A DNA stretch of 64,000 bases from Clostridium gasigenes. GTDB lineage: Bacteria > Bacillota > Clostridia > Clostridiales > Clostridiaceae. Position 1 is the stretch's first letter. The number at the start of each line of letters is the position of its first letter. Below are positions 1 to 6,819 of the stretch, piece after piece. The position numbers and the translations under genes are program-made. Below the pieces are notes generated by a model. The model worked only from the letters and a program-made list of their open reading frames with translations. It was not told where the DNA came from and did no database searches. The stretch lies in NCBI RefSeq assembly GCF_900104115.1, contig NZ_FNJM01000012.1:23476-87475 (forward strand), written 5' to 3'.

Positions 1-135
1 TGGAGGTTGAAAGTTTGGGGTAAACCCACCAGGTATTTGAGGAATACGTTGCATTTCTTCAAGCGGAAATGAAGAAAATTCATATTCATCAAATGTTTCA
101 TTTTTATTTTCAAAAAGATTATCTTTATAGAACAT
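1..135 (-). CDS. Hypothetical protein, N-terminal fragment
   Basis: Only the first 45 codons are inside the window; the gene runs off the left edge. The ATG lies at 135 on the minus strand, and AGGAG stands about ten bases upstream of it. The visible peptide is acidic at first (NLFENKNETFDEYEF) and then Pro/Phe-rich (IPQIPGGFTPNFQPP). There is no signal peptide or membrane segment. Proline-rich starts of this kind occur in clostridial spore-surface proteins, but this is only a resemblance and I do not recognise the family. Confidence 0.6.
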   Translation of the reverse strand, partial: MFYKDNLFENKNETFDEYEFSSFPLEEMQRIPQIPGGFTPNFQPP

Positions 136-349
136 TATTCTAAAAACTCCTACGTATTACTTTATAAATAGTATACTTATAAGACCTTATAAATGTTACT
201 AATAAAAATAATTAGTAAGTCAGTATGCTGTATATTTATTAGAATGTAGTTTAAATGAATAATAAGTATTATAACTGGGATAAAAGATTTGCAACTTAGA
301 AAATAAATGTTATACTTTGAGAAAGATTTATTATATAGAGGTGATTTAA

Positions 350-1216
350 ATGAGCGGCATAGCAGGAAAAGGTTGCGAGATAATAATTCCGCAAGAAGAA
401 AAAAAGACAGTTAAGGAAATAGAACGTAGTATAGTTAAAACATATAGAAAAGAACTTTGGACTAAATTTATAAAAGCTGTTAAAGATTATAATTTAGTAC
501 AAGAGGGAGATAAAATAGCTGTAGCTATTTCAGGTGGTAAGGATTCTCTTCTTTTAGCTAAATTAATGCAAGAATTAAAGATACATGGTAATGTTAATTT
601 TGAATTAGAATTTATAGCTATGGATCCTGGGTATCATTCACAAATAAGAGAGTTGCTTGAGGAAAACTGTAAGCATCTAGAAATACCAGTAACAATTTAT
701 AAATCGGGTATTTTCGATGTTATAGATGAAAAAGCTAAGGAATATCCATGTTATCTTTGTGCAAGAATGAGACGAGGTTCCCTTTATGCAAAGGCAAAAG
801 AACTTGGATGCAATAAATTAGCACTTGGACATCATTACAATGATGTCATTGAAACAACTATGTTAAATGTTTTATATGCAGGAAACTTTAAAACAATGCT
901 TCCTAAATTAAAGTCAGCAAATTTTGAAAATATGGAGCTTATAAGACCAATGTATTATATAGAAGAAGATAATATAAAGAAATTTATAAACTACTGCGGA
1001 ATTTGGCCTCTTAATTGTGCTTGTATGGTAGCTGCTAAGAAAATAGGGAATAAGAGATATGAAATTAAAGGTTTAATTAAAGAATTAAAGAAGAACTTTG
1101 ATGGAGTTGAAAAGTCTATATTTAAATCGGCTGAAAATGTAAATGTTGATTCTATATTAGGTTGGAAAAAAGACGGTGAAAAAGTTTCTTATTTAGATGA
1201 GTATGATGAAAGGTAG
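350..1216 (+). CDS. ttcA: TtcA-like tRNA 2-thiocytidine synthetase (PP-loop ATPase)
   Basis: Member of the TtcA/TilS adenine nucleotide alpha-hydrolase superfamily. These enzymes adenylate a tRNA base and replace oxygen with sulfur, in TtcA with help from an Fe-S cluster. The PP-loop SGGKDS is at residues 61-66. A CxxC pair (CYLC) follows near residue 130 and more cysteines (NCAC) near 220, the pattern expected for the TtcA cluster. At 288 aa the length is normal. The ATG at 350 follows AGAGGTGA with good spacing. The stop codon is built into the left arm of a terminator, so the gene is probably monocistronic. The exact tRNA target (C32 in E. coli) is inferred only from the family; some Firmicute homologues have unproven substrates. 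Confidence 0.85.
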   Translation: MSGIAGKGCEIIIPQEEKKTVKEIERSIVKTYRKELWTKFIKAVKDYNLVQEGDKIAVAISGGKDSLLLAKLMQELKIHGNVNFELEFIAMDPGYHSQIRELLEENCKHLEIPVTIYKSGIFDVIDEKAKEYPCYLCARMRRGSLYAKAKELGCNKLALGHHYNDVIETTMLNVLYAGNFKTMLPKLKSANFENMELIRPMYYIEEDNIKKFINYCGIWPLNCACMVAAKKIGNKRYEIKGLIKELKKNFDGVEKSIFKSAENVNVDSILGWKKDGEKVSYLDEYDER

Positions 1217-1237
1217 GGTTATCCTACCTTTTTTTTA
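1211..1237 (+). terminator. Rho-independent terminator of the ttcA-like gene
   Basis: Perfect 7-bp stem AGGTAGG/CCTACCT with a 5-nt loop, followed by eight T. It overlaps the stop codon of the preceding gene. Confidence 0.85.
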
Positions 1238-1311
1238 GCTTCCTTAGAAACAGGAATAAAATAATGCAATTAAACAAATAATATAAAGAAATAATAAAGG
1301 GAGGTGAGATT

Positions 1312-1419
1312 ATGGCTAAACATGGACAAAGGGCTACTTGGGAAAATGATCATTTTCAAGCACCTAAAAAAAATGATGTTGCACCAGTTCCGGAAGTAAA
1401 TAAAAAGGGTAAAAAATAA
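1312..1419 (+). CDS. Small basic hypothetical protein (35 aa)
   Basis: The ATG follows a near-ideal ribosome binding site (GGGAGGTGA, seven bases upstream), and the gene is closed by its own strong terminator at 1459, so I regard it as real. The peptide starts MAKHGQRATWENDHF and ends in a lysine-rich tail (NKKGKK). It is hydrophilic, with no signal peptide or membrane segment. Tiny Lys/Asn/Gln-rich proteins of this type in spore formers are often forespore-expressed, but no SASP signature is visible and I assign no function. Confidence 0.7.
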   Translation: MAKHGQRATWENDHFQAPKKNDVAPVPEVNKKGKK

Positions 1420-1458
1420 CTAATAAAATATAATTATTTAACTTCTTTTTCTTAAATA

Positions 1459-1507
1459 AAAAAACTTCAATCAAGGTAAAAATATTTGATTGAAGTTTTT
1501 TTTATTT
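1459..1507 (+). terminator. Strong terminator after the 35-aa gene
   Basis: A 14-bp stem with arms AAAACTTCAATCAA (1461-1474) and its complement (1486-1499), followed by eight T. Because As also precede it, it could work in both directions. Confidence 0.85.
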
Positions 1508-1570
1508 TCAAAAAGAAACTTTATATATTAATGAAAATATGGTATAGTTTACATAGATGACAATTTGGAT

Positions 1571-1684
1571 TTAGGGAGCAGAAAGAAAACAAAAAGTCAA
1601 GGATTTGAGGATGTTTTGCTATAGTATAAGAACTATAATCGGCGAATAGACAAGAATATGACTAGTTATTTTAAAAGCTCTTAA
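1571..1684. repeat. Dispersed palindromic element, long copy (copy 1)
   Basis: Fills most of the gene-free stretch 1508-1733. The left end TTAGGGAGC and right end GCTCTTAA are inverted. Inside them the left arm (AAAACAAAAAGTCAAGG) and right arm (GACTAGTTATTTTAAAAGCTC) match the arms of the copies at 17667 and 33743. The interior GATTTGAGGATGTTTTG matches the reverse complement of the interior of the copy at 10405, which defines a long form of the element. It contains no open frame with a ribosome binding site. Confidence 0.6.
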
Positions 1685-1733
1685 ATTATAGACAAAGTAA
1701 TAAAATAGGTACAAGATAAGGGTGGTGAATAAT

Positions 1734-2486
1734 ATGAAATTAATAGTAAATGGTGATGATTTTGGGTTAACAATGGGTGTATCTAAAGGTATAATAGATG
1801 CAATGAAAAATGGAATTATGACCGATACAACTGCAATGGCAAATATGCCTTATTTTGAAGAATCTATGAAGATGGCTAAAGAAAATGGAATAAATGAAAT
1901 GGGAGTACATCTTAATTTAACTTGTGGGAAACCAATTTTATCACAAAATGAAGTTGCCTCATTAGTAACTGAAGATGGTAATTTTTATAAAAAGCCAAAC
2001 TACATGCCTAAAGAAATTGATATGGATGAATTAGAAAAAGAATTAAGAGCACAAATAAGTAAATTTATATCTACAGGTATGGAATTAAATCATATTGATG
2101 GACATCATCACTTTTATATATTTAATGAAAGTGTGTTTAGATTAGTCCTTTCCTTAGCTAGAGAATTCAATGTTCCAGTAAGGTGTCCAAGTAGTGAATA
2201 TATGCATATTGTAAAAAAATTTAATATTAAATCACCAGATATTATGATTGGAGATTTTTATGAAGGTAATGCAAATGAAGATTACTTAATTAAAAGACTA
2301 AAAGAGTTAAATAGTGTAGATGTAGTGGAGGTTATGGCTCATCCAGCTATAATAGATGAAGAGTTACGAAATATTAGTTCTTATTTAAACTATAGAACTA
2401 TAGAACTTAATGCTTTAAAATCAGAAGCTATAAAAAAATTTGTAAAAGATAATAAAATAGAGTTAATAAAATTTTCGCAAATATAA
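1734..2486 (+). CDS. chbG: ChbG/YdjC family carbohydrate deacetylase
   Basis: The YdjC/ChbG family removes N-acetyl groups from short amino-sugar oligosaccharides such as chitobiose, using a metal held by Asp and His residues. The motifs are visible: NGDDFG near residue 10, HLNLT near 60, and HIDGHHHFY near 110 with the metal-binding histidines. Length is 250 aa. A GTG at 1722 would add four residues, but GGTGGTGA at 1721-1727 reads better as the ribosome binding site for the ATG at 1734. No signal peptide, so the substrate is cytoplasmic. No transporter or glycosidase is adjacent, so the true substrate is open. Confidence 0.85.
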   Translation: MKLIVNGDDFGLTMGVSKGIIDAMKNGIMTDTTAMANMPYFEESMKMAKENGINEMGVHLNLTCGKPILSQNEVASLVTEDGNFYKKPNYMPKEIDMDELEKELRAQISKFISTGMELNHIDGHHHFYIFNESVFRLVLSLAREFNVPVRCPSSEYMHIVKKFNIKSPDIMIGDFYEGNANEDYLIKRLKELNSVDVVEVMAHPAIIDEELRNISSYLNYRTIELNALKSEAIKKFVKDNKIELIKFSQI

Positions 2487-2547
2487 AAAATGTTATATAT
2501 ATTGGGAAATAGGCAATAATTATAAAAAGAGAAAAGGGAGTGAAAAT

Positions 2548-2643
2548 ATGAAAGCTAAGAAAATAGGGAAAATGGCTTTATTAATAGCAGCTACAGCAGC
2601 ATTAGTTGCTACATTAGTTAATGATAAAAAAATTAAAAAATAA
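2548..2643 (+). CDS. Small single-span membrane peptide (31 aa)
   Basis: ATG preceded by AAAGGGAGTG. The peptide begins MKAKKIGKM, has one hydrophobic alanine-rich span (residues 9-24, ALLIAATAALVATLV) and ends NDKKIKK. Positive charge on both sides of the span makes a small inner-membrane protein or cleaved leader conceivable. It sits 58 bases before the c-di-GMP gene and may share its transcript. I do not recognise it; clear ribosome binding site and clean start and stop are the only support. Confidence 0.6.
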   Translation: MKAKKIGKMALLIAATAALVATLVNDKKIKK

Positions 2644-2701
2644 AAAGTGAAAAATAAATTATTTAATATATAAAAATAAGCGTGGTAGAGGGTAGTATAT
2701 T

Positions 2702-4747
2702 ATGAATAGCAAATATGAAAATAACAAGGACGTTATATCATTTAAGGGGATAGGGGCAAGTGAGTGGAGATTCAACATTCAAAGCAATGAATTTTTTTGC
2801 AATGATGAAGTATACAATAAAGAACAAATCACAGGGATTTGTTGCTATAATAATTTACTAAAAAACGTACATTGTGATGATGTTTCTAGAGTTGAGGACT
2901 TTTTTAAAGGAATAAAATATGAATCAATCAACGAAGCATCATTCGATGAAATTATTTTTAAATTTAGAAATAATTATGGGGAGTTAATTAAAATTTTTGC
3001 GCGATCAATAATAAATATAGAAAACCCTAATATAAGAGAAGGATACTTCTTTAATATTAGCAATGTGCTTGAAAAAAGCAATAATGAAGGATTTTTATCT
3101 AAAAATAGAGAAGAATTAATTAAAGGTATTTTTATTGTTACTAATAAATATGATGGCATAGTTTCATTTTACGGCAATAACAAAGATATAATAGGATTAG
3201 ATAATATATGCATTAACATGAATTTTAATGACTGTATAAAATATATTCATAAAGATTATATTAAAGAAATTAGTACATTAATAAATAATCCTACTCAAAG
3301 TATTTATGAAGGCTTAGAAATTAAAATTAACGATATATATGGCAAAGAAAAATGGATTAGCTTGAAGGGACGAGTTAAAAGGAATTCCGACGGTAGTTTA
3401 ATTGGTTTTGAAGGGTATATAGATGATATAACAAATGAAAAAGAAGCTAATATTAAACTTAAGTATATAAGTAATTATGACGAATTAACAGGTGTTCATA
3501 ATAGAGGTTACTTAAAACAAATAATAGAAGATTACATAACAAAACATAAAGAAAATGAATCAAGAGGATCACTTATTATAATAGATTTAGATAATTTTAA
3601 ATTTATTAATGATTCATATGGTCATAGATGTGGAGATTTATTTATTGAAGCAGTAGCATATGAATTAGAAAAAATATCTGAAGATAAAGAATTAATATGT
3701 AGGTTTGGCGGAGATGAATTTTTAATATTTATTCCTAACATTACAAGTTTAGTAGATGTAGAAAAAATGGCTAATAAAATAATTCATAGATTTAAAGATG
3801 CATTTTATATAGAGGAAAATGAAATATATTCAACAGTTAGTATAGGAACATCTATATTCCCTGATGATGGTGTTGATTTTGAAGAGTTATTAAAAAATGC
3901 AGATGCAGCTATGTATATAGCAAAAAGTAATGGTAAAAATCAGTATCAATTCTTTAATTATAATATATCTCATGAGCTTAATAAAATATATACAATACAA
4001 AAAGGGTTAAGAACAGCTTTAGATAAGGGAGAAATGTTTGTAGTTTTTCAACCAAAAGTTGAACTTAATAATGATAAAACTGGTGGGTTTGAAGCTTTGC
4101 TTAGATGGAAAAGTGAAGAACTTGGATTTGTGAGCCCTGTGGAATTTATTCCTATAGCAGAGACAACCAGACTTATTATACCAATTGGAAACTTTGTTTT
4201 AGAAGAAGTTTGTTCAAAGATTAAATATTTATTAAAAGAAGGTTATGATAATTTTAAAATAGCTCTTAATTTATCAGAGGTACAGCTAAGAGATAGAACC
4301 CTAGTAAATACATTTAAGACTGTAATGGAGATGTATGATATTTCTCCTAAATACATAGAAATAGAAATAACAGAGAGTATGCTTATGAAAAGTTTTGATA
4401 AAAATATTGAAGCTTTACTAGAAATTAAAGCTCTTGGAGTATCTATTGCCTTAGATGATTTTGGAACTGGGTATTCATCACTTAATTACTTAACTAAATT
4501 ACCTATAGATGTTTTGAAAATTGATAGAAGTTTTGTTGTAGACATGATAGATAATCATAAAAGTAGATGTATAGTAGAAAATATAATACAATTATCTCAC
4601 AAGCTTGGAATTAAAGTTGTAGCAGAAGGCGTAGAGGTAATAGAGCAAGTTGATTACTTAAAAAGTATCTATTGTGATATTGTTCAAGGTTATTATTATA
4701 GTAAGCCACAAGTATTTGAAAATGTAATAAATATGCTACCGAGATAG
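2702..4747 (+). CDS. PAS-GGDEF-EAL cyclic-di-GMP protein
   Basis: A 681-aa cytoplasmic protein with an N-terminal sensory part (about 1-250, PAS-like with the closing DDITNEKEA motif), a diguanylate cyclase domain and an EAL phosphodiesterase domain. The cyclase motif is intact (RFGGDEF near residue 335), with no RxxD inhibitory site just before it. The EAL domain keeps its metal and catalytic residues: FEALLRW, ALNLS, EITES, ALDDFGTGYSSL, LKIDRSF, AEGVE and VQGYYYSKP. Both activities are therefore possible, and which dominates cannot be told from sequence. It probably links an internal signal to the motile/sessile decision. No transmembrane segment is present, unlike the paralogue at 6820. 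Confidence 0.93.
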   Translation: MNSKYENNKDVISFKGIGASEWRFNIQSNEFFCNDEVYNKEQITGICCYNNLLKNVHCDDVSRVEDFFKGIKYESINEASFDEIIFKFRNNYGELIKIFARSIINIENPNIREGYFFNISNVLEKSNNEGFLSKNREELIKGIFIVTNKYDGIVSFYGNNKDIIGLDNICINMNFNDCIKYIHKDYIKEISTLINNPTQSIYEGLEIKINDIYGKEKWISLKGRVKRNSDGSLIGFEGYIDDITNEKEANIKLKYISNYDELTGVHNRGYLKQIIEDYITKHKENESRGSLIIIDLDNFKFINDSYGHRCGDLFIEAVAYELEKISEDKELICRFGGDEFLIFIPNITSLVDVEKMANKIIHRFKDAFYIEENEIYSTVSIGTSIFPDDGVDFEELLKNADAAMYIAKSNGKNQYQFFNYNISHELNKIYTIQKGLRTALDKGEMFVVFQPKVELNNDKTGGFEALLRWKSEELGFVSPVEFIPIAETTRLIIPIGNFVLEEVCSKIKYLLKEGYDNFKIALNLSEVQLRDRTLVNTFKTVMEMYDISPKYIEIEITESMLMKSFDKNIEALLEIKALGVSIALDDFGTGYSSLNYLTKLPIDVLKIDRSFVVDMIDNHKSRCIVENIIQLSHKLGIKVVAEGVEVIEQVDYLKSIYCDIVQGYYYSKPQVFENVINMLPR

Positions 4748-4784
4748 TATATAATATAAAAAAATATTTAAAATTAAAAAATAG

Positions 4785-4818
4785 TTGACAAATATGGTGA
4801 AAGAACATAGTATAGAAT
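4785..4818 (+). promoter_or_regulatory. Sigma-A type promoter of the T-box/trpP transcript
   Basis: TTGACA at 4785-4790, a 17-base spacer, then TAGTAT at 4808-4813. The -35 is perfect and the -10 has one mismatch. It stands directly upstream of the T-box leader. Confidence 0.7.
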
Positions 4819-4819
4819 A

Positions 4820-5092
4820 AAGAAACAATGATATTCCATTGAAGAGGGATAGTAACTAATTTGGTAAAGATTCAGAGAACCGAAGGTGGTGTGATTTCGG
4901 TACTGCAGCAAATAGTGAATGGGCCTTTGAGGAGCAAAGTGAAATCTAACGATAGTAGCTAAGCCGTGGGTTGCACGTTACAGCAAATAGGGTATTATAT
5001 AGTACCTGAAATATAAGTGGCTTTTTTATAAGCAATTTAGGTGGCAACGCGGATATTCTCCGTCCTATTAATTTAGGACGGAGTTTTTTTAT
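4820..5092 (+). promoter_or_regulatory. Tryptophan-specific T-box riboswitch leader
   Basis: T-box leaders bind uncharged tRNA and then prevent transcription termination. The T-box sequence AGGTGGCAACGCGG is at 5039-5052. The terminator is a 10-bp stem CTCCGTCCTA/TAGGACGGAG (5058-5083) followed by seven T. The distal part of Stem I is ACCGAAGGTGGTG...TTTCGGT (about 4879-4901). The specifier sits in the usual GTGAA-codon-GCC context: the triplet after GTGAA is TGG at 4920-4922, the tryptophan codon. This agrees with the TrpP transporter downstream. Confidence 0.93.
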
Positions 5093-5264
5093 TATCTAAA
5101 AAGGAGTTGAGTGGTATGTTATGAAGTGAATGTGTAATCAAGTGGGTATTAGTTTCAGAGGGGATTTGCTTAATAGTAATACCACAGGACAACTAAAACT
5201 TAGAAAATTTATCTAGTGGGAGAAAACTTAAATTTATTATTAAAATTTCAAGGGGGAAATAGAA
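5093..5264 (+). promoter_or_regulatory. Structured leader segment between T-box and trpP
   Basis: 172 bases lie between the T-box terminator and the transporter start. Two pairings compete for one sequence. GTGGTAT (5111-5117) can pair with ATACCAC (5179-5185), while GGTATTA (5145-5151) can pair with TAATACC (5177-5183). AAGGAG at 5100-5105 stands before GTG at 5111, which opens an eight-codon frame without tryptophan codons. No second T-box sequence is visible. A further regulatory step is possible but unproven. Confidence 0.4.
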
Positions 5265-5795
5265 ATGAATAAAAAAATGGATATAAAGAAAATGACAATT
5301 AATTCGATATTAATAGCAATAGGTGCAATACTGCATCAAATAACTCCAACAATAGGATTACCAATGCAACCAGATTTAGCTCTAGCAATGTTGTTTATAA
5401 TAATAATATTAAATAATGATTATAAAACTACTTTGATATCAGGAATTATAATTGGGGTTTTCACATCTTTAACAACAAAATTTCCAGGGGGGCAACTTCC
5501 TAACATTATAGATAAAGTAGTTACTTCTAATATAATATATTTTGCATTATTACCATTAAGAAATAGATTTAAAGATATTACTAAAATGGCTATATGCTTA
5601 CCTATAGGAACTATAATAAGTGGATTGGTGTTTTTATTATCGGCACAATTTATTGTAGGTTTGCCAAGTGAATTCATGGCTCTTGTAAAAGTGGTAGTTA
5701 TACCAGCTGCAATAATGAATACTATAATTGGAATAATATTATTTAAAGCTGTAAAGGTCGCATTAAAAGCAACGAAAACAACAGTAAAAGCTTGA
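5265..5795 (+). CDS. trpP: Tryptophan transporter TrpP
   Basis: A 176-aa integral membrane protein similar to Bacillus TrpP (YhaG), which imports tryptophan. The hydrophobic profile gives about five spans. Typical family stretches are visible: NSILIAIGAILH near the N-terminus, QPDLALAM near residue 36, and FPGGQLPNIIDKVV near 74. The ATG follows AAGGGGGAAA. Control by the upstream T-box with a Trp specifier strongly supports the substrate: when charged tRNA-Trp is scarce, the leader reads through and the transporter is made. The gene stands alone, ending at a hairpin shared with the convergent deacetylase. Confidence 0.92.
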   Translation: MNKKMDIKKMTINSILIAIGAILHQITPTIGLPMQPDLALAMLFIIIILNNDYKTTLISGIIIGVFTSLTTKFPGGQLPNIIDKVVTSNIIYFALLPLRNRFKDITKMAICLPIGTIISGLVFLLSAQFIVGLPSEFMALVKVVVIPAAIMNTIIGIILFKAVKVALKATKTTVKA

Positions 5796-5813
5796 ACTAC
5801 AATTAATCAAAAG

Positions 5814-5856
5814 TTATGATTAGTAGATAAAAATCTACTAATCATAATTATTTATT
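5814..5856. terminator. Bidirectional terminator between trpP and the deacetylase
   Basis: A 15-bp perfect stem TTATGATTAGTAGAT (5814-5828) with its complement (5833-5847), followed by a T-rich run on the plus strand. It lies between convergent genes. Confidence 0.75.
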
Positions 5857-5871
5857 TTTTAAATTAATAGC

Positions 5872-6591
5872 TTAGTTATTGTGTTTTGTAACTTTATAAA
5901 TTTCTGGAGTTGTTTCGTCAATTGCTTTAAATGTATAACCTTCTTTTTTATAATGTTTTATAATTGAAGGTAATGCAGTAGCACTATTTTTATTTATGTA
6001 GCCACAATGCATTAATAGAGTTATATTGTTTTTCTCGCTGATAGATTTTTTAAAAATACAATCTGGAGAAGAATTAGCATTTGCACCATCACAAGTATCT
6101 TGAGTCCAGTCATAAATTCTTAAATCATTTTCGTGAATTAAATTTACTAAGGAATCTGTTAATTTATAAGTATTATTATTACAACCAAATGGAAATCTTA
6201 ATATCTTATATTTTTGACCAGTAGTTTTTTCTAAAATTGCTTGATCATTTAACATTTCCTTTAAGAATCCTTCATTGCCATGATATAGTTTATTTCTATC
6301 ATGGGTTACACTATGTAATCCTATACTGTGACCTTCGTTTTTCATACGCAAAATAATATCTTCTTGATTTTGGACTTGACATCCAATTACAAAAAATGTA
6401 GCTGGAACACCTTCCTCTTTTAATGTATCTAAAATTTTATTAGTTATTTTACCGCCAGGACCATCATCAAAAGTAAGATAAATAACCTTTTCAACATCGG
6501 TTTGGCAAGCTAATGATGTTAAACTTAATGATGAGAATAAAAATAAAGTTAAAAATAATATTATAATGTTTCTTAAAAAAAATTTTTTCAC
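5872..6591 (-). CDS. Secreted polysaccharide deacetylase (NodB domain)
   Basis: A 239-aa protein of carbohydrate esterase family 4, which removes N- or O-acetyl groups from peptidoglycan, chitin-like or other polymers. The N-terminus is a signal peptide: KK, a hydrophobic stretch at residues 8-24, and a possible cleavage after SLA at 28. All five NodB motifs are visible: TFDDGP (40-45, catalytic Asp), HSVTH (metal ligands), RFPFG, DWTQD and LLMHCGY. The NodB domain makes up nearly the whole mature protein. Cell-wall modification or spore cortex delta-lactam formation (PdaA-like) are both possible. It is transcribed alone, convergent with trpP; TTCATCCCTTCCTTT upstream of the ATG contains a good ribosome binding site on the minus strand. 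Confidence 0.88.
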   Translation of the reverse strand: MKKFFLRNIIILFLTLFLFSSLSLTSLACQTDVEKVIYLTFDDGPGGKITNKILDTLKEEGVPATFFVIGCQVQNQEDIILRMKNEGHSIGLHSVTHDRNKLYHGNEGFLKEMLNDQAILEKTTGQKYKILRFPFGCNNNTYKLTDSLVNLIHENDLRIYDWTQDTCDGANANSSPDCIFKKSISEKNNITLLMHCGYINKNSATALPSIIKHYKKEGYTFKAIDETTPEIYKVTKHNN

Positions 6592-6819
6592 AAAGAATTC
6601 ATCCCTTCCTTTAGTTATTACTAGATAATCTTAGTATGCCAAAGTATTTAAAAAATAAAAGAGTAATTATATGGTGATAATATTATAAATTTCTATTTAA
6701 TATAGGAATTAGAAATCGTTTTTTGTAAATGTATATCATAATTTGATAAAAAACAGTATAAAAAGTAAAAATATGTGATAATGTAATATATATATTATTG
6801 TAAAGGTATTGGTGAATAT

